Below are positions 54,227 to 64,000 of a stretch of 64,000 bases of DNA, piece by piece. The stretch covers positions 1-64,000 of the forward strand of contig JAIVFH010000125.1 of assembly GCA_025765595.1 (NCBI GenBank). Reading direction: 5' to 3'. The notes beneath the pieces are model-generated. The model was not told the origin of the DNA and made no database searches. It saw nothing but the letters and a program-made list of their open reading frames with translations. Every line of letters starts with the position of its first letter. The first letter of the stretch is position 1. The position numbers and the translations under genes were made by a program. This DNA is from Obelidium mucronatum (lineage: Eukaryota; Chytridiomycota; Chytridiomycetes; Chytridiales; Chytriomycetaceae).

Positions 54227-54890
54227 TTAGTGGAAGTACGAATATTGTGCGATATTTGTGAGCCACCTGGTGACTGGGTTTTGACCGTCACCCACGTGCA
54301 GGGCTGCTATGGCGAACTGGCTGTAGTGTCTGGCGGAGTCGGCTGTGCGCCATCCGCCCGCTCCCATGATCACCTTGTTGCTCTCCCGTTTGAGGGCGGC
54401 GGAGATGGCATTTTCTATGCGGAAGCCGTATGTTGAACATGTCGAGTTCCTTGAGACAATTTTGGAACTCCCGGACAAACGCGTCCGAGTCTGCATGTGG
54501 GTGTGGGTTTGCAGGTCCATGGCGTAGGTTTAAGAATATGAACGGTCGGCCGAAGGCCTGGGGTCGTCACAAAGGGCGCAGTCCCTGGTGTATAGGCGAA
54601 GGGCGTCCAGGCAGTCTGGGTCCTGGATAGTGAATCCGTCGGGGGTTCTGACCGCCGCTGTCTTTCCGTTGGTCATCGTGATCAGGATGCCGGAGCGATC
54701 TGGGAGCCAGAGGAAGCACGAGGTGCGTAGCCTGACTAGGTCACCTGGGCGCCTGCCCGAGGCCTGGCATACAAGCAGGAAGCACCAAAACTGGCGCCAG
54801 CGCAAGCGGTCCCATGGAGGGGAGTTTGTGTTCAACCAACGGGGTCTGACTAGGGTGAGGATGGACGCGAGGTAGTGGGGAAGTCCCTCT
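54227..54890 (-). pseudogene. tyrosine recombinase fragment (Crypton- or DIRS-like)
   Basis: Minus-strand blocks read 'RQFWCFLLVCQASGRRPGDL' with the first catalytic Arg region, 'GKTAAVRTPDGFT', and, in another frame, 'YGFRIENAISAALKRES' and 'GAGGWRTADSARHY', which match the HxxR...W...Y end of tyrosine recombinases (the His is replaced by Tyr or lost). Frame jumps near 54,520 and no start make it a relic. GC-rich relative to its surroundings. Confidence 0.6.
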
Positions 54891-55168
54891 ACAACAGATT
54901 AAGAAGTCTTATTACTCAACATCTGTTAAAATTTCCTGTACCAATTAGTCTAAGGTGCAAATGGGGCGGGGTTGGGGGCGGGGCAGGAATTTCCCCGATT
55001 CTTCGGGGGTCGGGGACAGGATTTCCCCACACCCCGCGGGGTAACCCCCAAGGTTTTAAGTGTATCGTGTATTCCGATTGACGTTATGGATGATGGATGG
55101 ACACCACTTTTGAATAGACTCTGTCAGATACAACATCAACTGATTCAACTCTTTAATAAATGAACACT
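54891..55168. other. GC-rich flank of the hAT element
   Basis: Contains the C/G-run segment at 54,955-55,050 (GGGGCGGGG, CCCCGCGGGGT). A comparable segment lies at 58,690-58,784 on the other side of the hAT gene, so these are probably subterminal regions of the hAT element, though a clean left inverted repeat was not found. Confidence 0.45.
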
Positions 55169-58139
55169 TCAGCAAAATAATAGGACAAATAATAATAGCA
55201 AAATAAGAGTACAAATAATAATAAAACAATAATTATTAAAAGTGAAAACGTAGTCCTCCTTATCCATCCGATTGAAACTTAATTGAGGATACCAGCCAAT
55301 CAAGCACTGTGACATCTCAACTGTAATTCCACTCAGCCGTGTACGAAGCTTTGTACACATCCGACCACTCACAGAAAACATACGCTCCACATCGACACTT
55401 GAGACAGGTGATGCAAAGAAGTCCCGGACAATCCTTTGTAGTACAGGCATGTCTTTTTGCGTTTTCCAGAACAACAACGGGTTCCAATGACTATGTCCAA
55501 TGTCGCCACACGGAACCATGGGGTCTGTGGCCAAGTATCTTTCCAACTCTGATTGCAAACCTGCTACTGCTGGGGCTGTTGAAGGAAATAAAGGGTCAAC
55601 AGGAACTGGGTGGACAATGGGAGCAATGTCAGGGCTTGTGTTGGTCAGGCTGTATTTTTCGGAATAGTCGCGAAATATAGCTGTCACACGCTCCTTTGCA
55701 AGATTTTTGTCAATGTACTGTGAATTGGCATCAAACCAGGCAAGCTTGCGACGAGGATTGAGAACTAAAAAAAAAAGTTGTACAGAAAAATTAAAAATGT
55801 CAAAAAAAATAAAATAAAAACCCACCAGTAGCAACCAAATAGGCATCAGTTGTAAAAATAATATCCTTGTACTTTCTCAGCTTCTCCAACGCGTTTCGGG
55901 CCCCCTCAAGTACGGGGCAACACTACTGTCTCCATAGCCAATAGACTCCATTTGCTTCAGTAGATAGACCATCATTGGAATGGCAAGCTGAGCCGTTGGT
56001 CGATCTCCTTTTGACAAGCAAACTGTAGCTGTGTAGAACGGCTGTAGGAACTTCTTCATTTGCTCAAAGACTGCAAAGCAGCACAGTATCTGGCATGTTC
56101 CTTCGGCTTTACATTCCGCAACATCACATTCAAAGGTTCCCAAAGAGCAAACAGTGGCTCCAGCATTTCGTAACATGAGTTCCATCTTGTTTTGACTGAC
56201 TGCGGAATTATCTTGAATGGAATGTTTTGAACCTTGCAGTCTTTTTCCAATTTTGATCGCAGTTTGGGGCTATTTGCCAACATTTGGGCTACAGCTTGAA
56301 ACTGATTTACTAACATTAAATGAGCTTAAAATGAATAAATTAAAAAATTGAACCTTTTTAAACAGTCGACGCGCGTCATCTGGCACAAGTGAGTCCCTGG
56401 AAGACAAAGAAGACATGACAATGTCTTCAATGTCACGTCGATCACCCCCAACTGCCGCTGCTAAGGTTCGAACAGCTTCAAGCAATGCAGGGTCAATCTG
56501 CTCAAGGCATGAGATTAAAACAGAAAATTGAAAAAAAGAAGTCATCACCTTTTCTTGAGACTCAACCAATATGGCTTCTTCAGCCAAATCAACAGGTTCC
56601 AAGTCACTGTCACCCGCACTGGTGTCTACTTCGTCAAAGTCGTCTTCGCCACCAGCAACAGAGGAGTATCCACATAGCCCAAATATGGCATCATTTACAG
56701 CCAAATTTATAAGATGTGGAAAGCAGCGTAAATGTTCCACTGGTTGCCGATTGTCATCTGTCAACCAATTGTTAGAAAAAATGGAAAACATAAACATAAT
56801 ACAAAGCAATGTATACCTGTTTTAGGTGTCACCAAATGTGAATGCTCAGGATTGTTCCGCCAGGTTTTAATTACTTCGGAGACAGATGAAATCAATGTGT
56901 CATTGTTTGATGCATTATCAAGTGTGAATGACTGCAGTTTCTTGAAGATATCCAGAACAAGGAGACGAACAATCACGTGCGAAGCCATATTCATGCCACT
57001 ATATTTGACATATACAAATCATAATTTTAGTAAGTAGCTATTTTTTTTGAAGTTTTGAAGCACCTGTGTGACCCAAGCAAAGGCATGGAGCTGATCCATG
57101 AACCACAAGCACCCATCCAGGGCAGCTTTCATGAACATGGTCCAAACATCAGCTGCAAGGGCAATGTTTGAGTCCAATGTGGCAAAGTATATCTAAAGGA
57201 AAAGAACATTCAGAGAAAATAAAAAAAAAGAAAACAAACATAAAGACAATAAGCACCTTTAGAGCAGCAAGACAAGAAAAGTAAGTTCTTGGGAGGACAT
57301 TACGGCGGTACGTTGTTGACGTCTCCAAAAAGCCAAGCTCCTTAGCAGCGGGACACAGGAAAGTAACCATTTGCATAGCAGTAGGTGATTCAACGTAGCG
57401 GAATGCGAGATTGTTAACCAAGAGATTTCGAAGGGTCGTAAAGCGGTAGTTGGCCAGTGTTTGTTTTTCGGGAAGGTGGCTACGCTTTATGAGATGCTGA
57501 CAAATATCTTCACGGTTGGCGGAAACACCACCATCAATGGCGCCCATTACTGATGTAGGGGTCGTAGGGGTCTTAGGAGGTGGGCGAATATTGTGGAGTC
57601 GAGCATGCTTGAGTAGCTCCTTGTTCGTCAGCGGCAACTACATGTGGTTTTTTTTTAGGAGGAAAAAAATTTTGAAGGAAAAAAAAATACCTTCAACACC
57701 GCAAATTGTTGTGTTTGCCAGTCTGAATTTGCAGATATATGCATATCTATTTGATCCTTTCAGATCTGGCTGTAGAAGCGTAAACTCTTTTGAAAATATT
57801 TTCCACACCACAGACGGCGTATGCCTTCTAGAAGCTGCAGAGGATCTAGCTTGCAACTGCTGGAGACCTTCTTGAATGGCAGTATTGATTTGGGACATCA
57901 AAGGGGTAGGAGTTGCAGTTGCTGCAGATAATGGGGATGTCATAGATTCAACATTGTCATCATCATCAGTGTCATGACGAAACCCGTCACTGTCACTGGC
58001 ATTGTCTTTATCACAGGCAAGAGCAGTCCTAGCCCTTTTAGATGCTTGGGAATTTGTTACAGCATTACCAAGACTTGTACTTGGGTGCAATGGTGGCCGT
58101 TGAATAGACTGCGAACCAGAATTTCCATTCAGACTTGAG

Positions 58140-58177
<38 letters not shown>

Positions 58178-58339
58178 CAAACCAGAACCAAAACCGGCAT
58201 TTACAGCCTGAGAGTAAAACGTGCGCTTTCGGGTTTCTGCAGCTGCGGCTGGAGCATTTGCGGCAACTGTTTGAAAGAAGTTGCTTGCTGGGACTTCCAC
58301 CAATCTTCCCTTGCCCTTGTTGCTGTTGCTAGAAGACAT
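55169..58339 (-). CDS. hAT transposase (several exons, possibly degenerate)
   Basis: ATG at 58337-58339. The N-terminal region has a Gly-Ser run (about 58,135-58,180), an acidic 'DTDDDDN' stretch and a BED-type zinc finger ('SVVWKIFSKEF', 'YAYICKF', 'TTICG'). Then 'LALAADVWT'-type catalytic Asp region (read 'IALAADVWTMF', about 57,140), 'FTLDNASNNDTL' (about 56,910), 'HLRCFPHLINLAVNDA', 'SVKTRWNSCYEML', and the C-terminal dimerisation domain 'MPVLQRIVRDFFASPVSSV' with 'DVERMFSVSGR'. Exons are separated by AT-rich GT-AG introns. One join, near 57,000-57,065, does not keep phase in any way I tried, so either an exon was missed or the gene is broken. The last 30 hydrophobic codons probably lie beyond the original end. 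Confidence 0.75.
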
Positions 58340-58784
58340 TTTCAGTAAGAGTTTGTTTGAGTGATGAAAAAACAGAAAACAATACCGCAAGGGGTGCCTG
58401 ACACTTGACGGCAATGACCCTGGTCCGTAAACAATTTGGTGGGCAAAACCAGGAGGCAATGGCTTCGATGTGATACGCTTCTAGGCTGCTTGCTGTCCAT
58501 ATCTGTTGTGTTGTTTGAAAAAAAAGATAAGATATTGTCTTTGAGTATCTTTGTATGGAAAATTAGCAAAGAAGATTCTAAATAAAAAAAACAAAATTGG
58601 AACAAAAGCGAATACTAGGGGATTCAAACCTAGAACTTCGACCATTCTGAGCACGCACAACCAAGGGGCGTTCATACTTGTAATCCACCCTCGGGGTTAT
58701 TGAGGGAGACCGGGGCGGGGAACACTGCAACCCCTACCCCGAACCCCGGAGCTGTGGGGCAGGGGTACCCCGATACCAGCACTG
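58340..58784. other. upstream region of the hAT gene
   Basis: Leader and subterminal region. A B-box-like GGTTTGAATCCCC on the minus strand at about 58,622-58,640 recalls a tRNA-derived piece, without a foldable tRNA. GC-rich stretch at 58,690-58,784. Confidence 0.4.
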
Positions 58785-60937
58785 CCGCTGACAGCCGGGA
58801 AGAGCTGGAAAAACAATCAGCTCTACTATATGAATTTCAAGAAGAAATACTATAAAATCCAACACCAAAAAGGTCAAAGTGATTTCCATCAACCCCACAA
58901 ACCCCAGAGCAACGCTGAAGTGGGGCGACCAAAGCGAAGCGGAGGTATTGGAAAAAGAACAAAGTGAGAGAATACTTGGAAACTACTTCTCAGCAGACAA
59001 CACAAATACGAGAGCAATAGAAGAGATACGCGCCCAAGTTCAAGCCATGGTTAATATCCTGAAGGACAAAAGAATCACTGACAAAAGTGCAATCATGATC
59101 ATAAACACTGTGCTATTCCAACAAATAAGGTACAATTGGCAGACAATATCGGTGTCTTTCGCAGAAGTGGAAAAATGGTTCACCCCAATCCTAAGAATAG
59201 TAAAACAAAAAGCAAAACAGCCAATAAGCCTTCGAACCTCCCAACTAAAGCACTCACAAATATATAACCTAATTGACTGGAATGACCAATTTATGATGGA
59301 CAGTGTCAGCAACCTAATGATACACGTGAACTCTGATGACCTGGTAGGAAGGATAACCAAGATACGGCTAGCAAACCTACAATAGGAACTCGCGCTGCCA
59401 CATTGCCCGCTGGAGACACCATTCCCAGCAAAAGTCGGCAAAGGGACACACCACCTTGCTGCCACACTCAGTAGATTGTTCGAATACCATGTTAACGTGG
59501 AAGCAATTAAACCAGCTTTTGGAAAGGTAGAGGGAGGGAAAACCTCAATGTACCATGCGATAGACAACTGGGCAATATACAATGAGATCAAACCATTCCT
59601 CAGAAAATGGACCATCCTATTCGTAGAACAAGTCCTATGTAAGAACAGCGAAAGAATACTTAGCCAACAAGAAATGGCAATTAGATATCCAGGCTTCAAA
59701 GCAGGAAAGAAAAAATGGTTCTCTACAATCATGCAATCTGTTAGAACCAGATAGTCAATAAAAGACTTAAGGGTTCTTGAAGGCACGAGGGCTTAGGGGG
59801 CACGAGGGCTTGACCAATAACGGCTTGAGATCTCGAGAGACGGAATCAAAGAGTTACAAAACTGTAAGACTAACACAGAATGTATTGAAACTGAACTAAA
59901 ACTCAGAGCAGAAAGCTTGCTATTTATGCAAGTTCTGGAATTACAAATAACAAAAGTTCAAAACAGAAACCAAACTGAAAATCAAACAGAAATTGTGATA
60001 GCAAGAGTGATAGCACAATGACATGTGAAATCAAGAATGATATCACAGAATGAAACTGAAAAAATTGATAAAAATGACAAATCAAGATGACAAATAAGCT
60101 TGAAGTAAAATGATACTAGCGGGAATCAAACCCGGGTTTCCATCATGCGGGTGGCGCGTAGTAACCACTTGGCTACGAAACTATAAACAAACAACCCTTT
60201 AAGACGGGTGATTTCTAACACAATCTTTTCAAAAAAGCTGAGGCAACAGGCGGCCCCACAAGATTAATGAAGATAGCCAGAGAAACCCCGAACCCATTTG
60301 CAAAGGAAAAATCGACAGCAAACTTAGTGAGCCAAGCAAAGAAACAAGATATAGTATCATGGACAGATGGGAATGGAAACAAAGAATACGGGCAAATAAC
60401 AAAGTACAAACTCCAAGATGAGAATGGAATACACACTGAGACATCTGAGAGTAATGCCTCTTGATACATGCCAAAACATATAGGCCCCCAGCAACTGGAA
60501 CGGGGGAAAAACACATGTCGGTTCATGCTGGGAAAAAAGCTGCTCAATATGGCAAGGAGACACATGCATAGTTGAATGGACGGGAGAAATCCAAAGAGAG
60601 GAAACAAAAGCTAAAGGGACTCACTCTGTAATTATAGTGGATGAAAACGAGCAAGAAACAGACATGGACGTAGACATATGGGAAGTAGACAAGGATTCAC
60701 AGGAAGAACCAACATCAGATCCACATAGTATAGACAGCCTAAACACAAAGAAAAGCCCACCGTGGAGAACAGGAGCCTACGGGAACAGTGCACAAGAGGG
60801 TGCGAACCGAGCAAAGAAATTCTTTAGCTGTAATGACACACAAACACTTGAAGCAATTGGAACGCCGAAACTAGAACACCGACTCCAACCATACCCCCAA
60901 CTGTTAGATGGAATTAGAATACAAGCCGAATGGATAT
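58785..60937 (+). mobile_element. LINE-type retrotransposon, 5'-truncated and interrupted
   Basis: The plus strand encodes the C-terminal part of a non-LTR reverse transcriptase: 'ADSREELEKQSALLYEF', 'KVISINPTNPRATLKW', 'LGNYFSADN' and 'IEEIRAQVQAMVNIL' (58,785-59,385), broken by a TAG, continuing at 59,386-59,754. After an unrelated insert (about 59,755-60,230) come an RNase H-like 'DIVSWTDGNGNKEYG' (60,340) and an acidic tail to 60,937. The catalytic YADD region is absent: the element starts exactly where the hAT right end stops. Confidence 0.65.
60112..60182 (-). other. tRNA-like pol III promoter relic
   Basis: Minus strand has an A-box-like TAGCCAAGTGG and a B-box-like GGTTTGATTCC with correct spacing, but acceptor and anticodon stems do not pair. 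Probably a tRNA pseudogene or SINE head within the LINE insert. Confidence 0.4.
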
Positions 60938-61308
60938 AAAAGGGAAGGTTTATTTATTGTGTTGCGTCAGAACGTGGAAGTATTACCTGGGACACATTAC
61001 CCTTCCATCTATACAACTAACAAGATAAAGTAATCAACATATGAGTATATGGTTGATAGTGAGACTTGTAGATGGGATTGGGGATGTGGCACAGGTGGAA
61101 TACAAATCTGATTGGTGGAAACTTGGAGAATACAAAGAAAAAAATAAACAATAAGTTTTTCCAACGAAATCCAAAAGTCACAAAACACTATTAACATAAT
61201 ATTAAGAGCTTTATTGGGATTGTGACCGCAGATTCCAACATATAGATGGCTGCGTAATGGGCCTAGAACTGAAAACCTGGTGATCGCGACCAGGAAAAGT
61301 GTTCAAAA
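60938..61308. other. region between LINE and LTR retroelement
   Basis: About 370 bp without a gene. It may contain the 5' LTR or leader of the element starting at 61.3 kb, but the second LTR is outside the window, so this cannot be tested here. Confidence 0.35.
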
Positions 61309-61568
61309 TTGTCAAACAAACCTGCAAATTGTCAAAAGATGAACGCGAATAATTTGTCACCTAATAAGTACAGCTCTTTGAAGAATACTAAGAAGGTAGA
61401 GAAAAATAGTGATCAAAGTGACAACTGTGCAAGACGTAAAGACAAAATGAACACAAACCATAAGACTATCCAGTTGCGCCATGGAAGCAGTAAGCTTCAA
61501 GCAGCTGAGTGGGTCAGAAGCTTGATTGAGGCTGGCGTTTTGCCACGAATCAACGAAATGCTCCTAGA

Positions 61569-62255
61569 TTTTTCAGGTGGTCTAAGAAAGCAGATGAGAC
61601 GTTAAAATGTACAAAAGTGGAAATGATTAGGGTTAAGAAAATGAAAGAAGAACTCGAAACTGACCAGAAAGTGGAAGTTGCAATGTTCGAAGAGCAGCAA
61701 AAGGCTAATGAACGTCACAACAAGTCACTGGAATCGCTACTGGCTGCACAGTTCAAGAATATTAAAGAGATTAGATCTCCGAAATATATGGACGAAACCT
61801 GGATTAAAGAGACCGAGGATTGCACATCAATCCAAGAAATCTATGACCGGGTAAAGGCAGCGGCGTTGAAATTTTCGGATCGGGATGTGATTCAAAATCT
61901 ATCAGTGGTAAAATCACAGATGCTAAGAAAGGATTTTAAGGATCCGGATGAAGTGATTAGTATCGCAAAAGATGTTTGGAGAGCAACAAGAATGACTCAC
62001 CCGAACGGACCGCTGAGTGATTCGTCGTTCACGGATATAATTCATCAAATGAACGCAAATTTTAGAATGGCGATGAGCGAAGTGATAAACACTGACCGCG
62101 CTCATGGACACCATTTTCAAACTTTGTGTCAAAGATTAATGGCAGACGAAGAGGGGGTGTACACACCTGATAGACTTTCGGGAGAATACGCTACTGCTAA
62201 GTCGAATTATGTTCTTGAACGTAAACACGCTGGACTTGATTCAGATTCTGAATAA
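61569..62255 (+). CDS. gag-like protein of the retroelement
   Basis: The frame is open from about 61,569 ('FFRWSKKADETLK') with no ATG at its head; the preceding Lys/Asn-rich frame at 61,309-61,605 probably supplies the N-terminus after a one-base shift. The helical, charged body ('EELETDQKVEVAMFEEQQK', 'DVWRATRMTHPNGPLSD', 'HHFQTLCQRLMADEEG') is typical of gag capsid regions. Ends in an acidic 'LDSDSE' then TAA. Confidence 0.55.
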   Translation, partial: FFRWSKKADETLKCTKVEMIRVKKMKEELETDQKVEVAMFEEQQKANERHNKSLESLLAAQFKNIKEIRSPKYMDETWIKETEDCTSIQEIYDRVKAAALKFSDRDVIQNLSVVKSQMLRKDFKDPDEVISIAKDVWRATRMTHPNGPLSDSSFTDIIHQMNANFRMAMSEVINTDRAHGHHFQTLCQRLMADEEGVYTPDRLSGEYATAKSNYVLERKHAGLDSDSE

Positions 62256-64000
62256 GAAGAGGAATCATCGCTATCAAAGGGAAAGAAAAAGGCAATGAAA
62301 AGATTGTCAACTAACCGGAAGAGCGATGGACCAAAACCTTCTGAATCACGAAAGCACTGGTGTTCCTGGCATGGGAGATACGAAGCAAAGAAAGACTGCT
62401 ACTGGCGTACCCTGTGTCCAAACACTAAGAAAGGTGAATCGCGTCAAGAGCATGCGAAGAACTGTAACTTACGTCAGATGTGTCTGTGCTGTCCAAGGTC
62501 CAAACCAAATGGAGACGAATACGCTGGAAACAAAAGCGGCGGTTTTGGAAAGAATGGAGCGACGAAGTGGATTGACAAGAAACGCAAATCCGATGATTCG
62601 CAACTTGCAAATCTGGAAAAACAAATGTCAAAACTTCAACAGTTAAAAGAAAAGTTATTGGGACAGTCGAAAAAGAAACTCAAGTCATGTAAAACCGATG
62701 ACAAAGAGATAGAAAAAGACGAAGAAACCGATGACGGAGAAGACGACTCACCAAAACCACCGCCAAAAAGAGAAGTAAAATTCAAGAGCATAATGAAGCG
62801 TTTTGGAATTACTGAATTGGATTCGAAACCCGGGAATGGAAATTTTAAGGATAACCACTCTGACGTTGATGAACATGGAGATGTCATCATGAGTCTGGGC
62901 GACGATGAAAATAACTCTGAAAAGATTAAAACAACCGCTGATAGTGGAGCACAGGTACATGGATATAAAGAACCCTTACCTGTGGGAGCGAGAATAACTA
63001 ATATTCGCCATGTCCAAAATCAGACAGTGACCGGAATCTCGAATAATCCTTCAAAGGTCTACGCGATCACTGAAATTATTCAAAAGATTAATGGTGAGAA
63101 GTTTAAGTTAAAAGAAGTGCGAATGATAAAGACACTTACTGAAAACTTATTTTCAATTGGTACATATTTAGACACTGAAGGTGGAAACGTGTACACAACT
63201 GCGACTGGAATGTATCACTCGAAAGCCAATAATCCTAATAGTTGGGTAAGAATAGCTCAACGCGTTAAAGGAGGTGAATACTCGATGCTTCCAGCCGAAG
63301 CGGTGGAATCTCCTAAGACAATGTTGGAGATAATGGACCCAGTAACCATCGCGACGCTGAAACATGTAATTGAAATGGATCAAGCAGAAAAGAAATTGAA
63401 AGGTAATGAATATTCGCTTACTTCAGAATATTTCATGATTAACCCAGAATTTGTCGAACCCACAGACAAAGAGATGGAGGAGGAACTGAACCGACTGTTC
63501 CATATCGATAACGCGAGCAATTCTCATGCTATGGCCTCCAGCAGAAAGGACGCTGATTTTCTAAACAACCACTTGAAGCCTGGTTTGGAAATCGAAAACC
63601 CGTTGTTGGCGGACAGAGCAAGCCACGTCCCACCAAACGCGGAAAGCGAAATAAGAAAAGAGTTAATTTGTCGAATAGCTTCCATGAAAGAACGGAATCT
63701 AAACTCACCAAAAACAGACCAAATTGAAAGAGATGACGCCCCCAGCGAAAAGAGTAAAAGGGGGAAGAGGAAAATGATTAATCTGGAGGATTTACATTGT
63801 TTCGCTCCTTTGTCACCTGGTCTGATAAAGAATTCTGTTAGCGCAGGTGTAGTTGTGGGAGTTGAAGTGAATCATGTAAAGAAAACAAATGACATACCTA
63901 AAAGGGAAATTGGAACCAAAACGGGTTTTGTTACTTGTGCAATTGGTAAAATAAGGAGAGATCCAATTACCAGTAGAAGTGATGGTAAAGCGACGTGTTT
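62256..64000 (+). CDS. retroelement polyprotein start: zinc knuckle-like motif and aspartyl protease (partial)
   Basis: Open in the same frame as the gag-like region, directly after its TAA. 'KHWCSWHGRYEAKKDCYWRTL' is a C-x2-H...C pattern like nucleic-acid-binding motifs in Ty3-type gags, followed by a Cys-rich 'MCLCCPRSKPNG'. 'TTADSGAQVHG' (about 62,935) is the D-S/T-G active site of a retropepsin. Several hundred further codons are open to the edge. If TAA is decoded at times, gag-protease would be one polyprotein; otherwise it is a nonsense mutation. Confidence 0.6.

Larger units (their letters stand above)
55169..58784. mobile_element. hAT element (nearly complete)
   Basis: hAT transposase gene on minus plus GC-rich flanks. 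A possible right end is at 58784, where the sequence reads ...TACCAGCACTG, i.e. CAGTGCTGGTATC on the minus strand, a common hAT terminus. The matching left end and 8-bp duplication were not identified, so the left limit is approximate. Confidence 0.6.
61309..64000 (+). mobile_element. LTR-type retroelement, 5' part (gag to protease), runs off the right edge
   Basis: A Lys/Asn-rich frame (61,309-61,605) changes frame at about 61,570 into a gag-like frame (to TAA 62,253-62,255), followed in the same frame by an open frame to the window end with a zinc-binding motif and an aspartyl protease active site. Reverse transcriptase is not reached. Family undetermined. Confidence 0.6.

Noticed and set aside
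54950..54985. Left inverted repeat of the hAT element
   Set aside because: The G-rich sequence here does not align convincingly with CAGTGCTGGTATC at the right end, and no 8-bp duplication was found.
58610..58690. tRNA gene in the hAT leader
   Set aside because: Only a B-box-like stretch is present; acceptor and anticodon arms do not fold.
61275..61300. Primer-binding site TGGTGATCGCGACC for the retroelement
   Set aside because: No LTR end (CA) directly before it, no second LTR in the window, and the sequence is itself a near-palindrome.

Overview
The window looks like a chromosomal piece of a zoosporic (flagellated) fungus, most likely a chytrid. Genes are split by many short GT-AG introns (mostly 50-75 nt), the housekeeping genes are opisthokont in type (SCYL2, Sec3/EXOC1, YIPF5, a TBC1D8/9-type RabGAP), and there is a full CC2D2A gene, a ciliary transition-zone protein found only in lineages that build cilia. 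A Crinkler-type effector gene and plant-type leucine-rich repeats also fit chytrids. No species can be named from the sequence alone. Exon coordinates were derived by hand from splice motifs, phase continuity and remembered family alignments.

Layout. 1-7.1 kb: end of an unknown gene, an 11-repeat ankyrin protein, a plant-type alpha-dioxygenase and a secreted Arg/Asp/Glu repeat protein. 7.3-16.5 kb: two ciliary genes head to head (CC2D2A on minus, a CFAP119-like gene on plus) with 72 bp between their start codons. 16.5-32.6 kb: a membrane-trafficking block of YIPF5, GRAM-TBC-EF-hand RabGAP, Sec3, a seven-helix membrane protein and the SCYL2 pseudokinase. 32.6-34.5 kb: an effector-type header fused to a trypsin-like peptidase, a decayed partial copy of it, and a tRNA-Ser(GCT). 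34.7-38.0 kb: a complete 3,254-bp Tc1/mariner element (TA target duplication, 151/173-bp inverted repeats, intact four-exon DD34E transposase) that also carries a second, six-exon gene. 38.3-42.4 kb: Thr/Pro repeat secreted protein, GNAT acetyltransferase, GPI-anchor-type surface protein, F-box/LRR protein. 42.7-46 kb: a Crinkler NTPase-nuclease gene followed by a mosaic of gene fragments, one split by a 337-bp solo LTR. 46.6-52.8 kb: a Red1/ZFC3H1-like zinc-finger and HAT-repeat gene. 52.9-54.1 kb: broken LRR and Thr/Pro-repeat genes. 54.2-64 kb: a transposon cluster (tyrosine recombinase fragment, hAT, LINE fragment, and the start of a gag-protease retroelement running off the edge).

The most unusual items are the two-gene Tc1/mariner element, a GAA-loop hairpin (two copies share an identical 15-mer) in sense orientation inside introns of four unrelated genes, the effector-header peptidase, and the solo LTR whose empty site can be read from the neighbouring intact gene.
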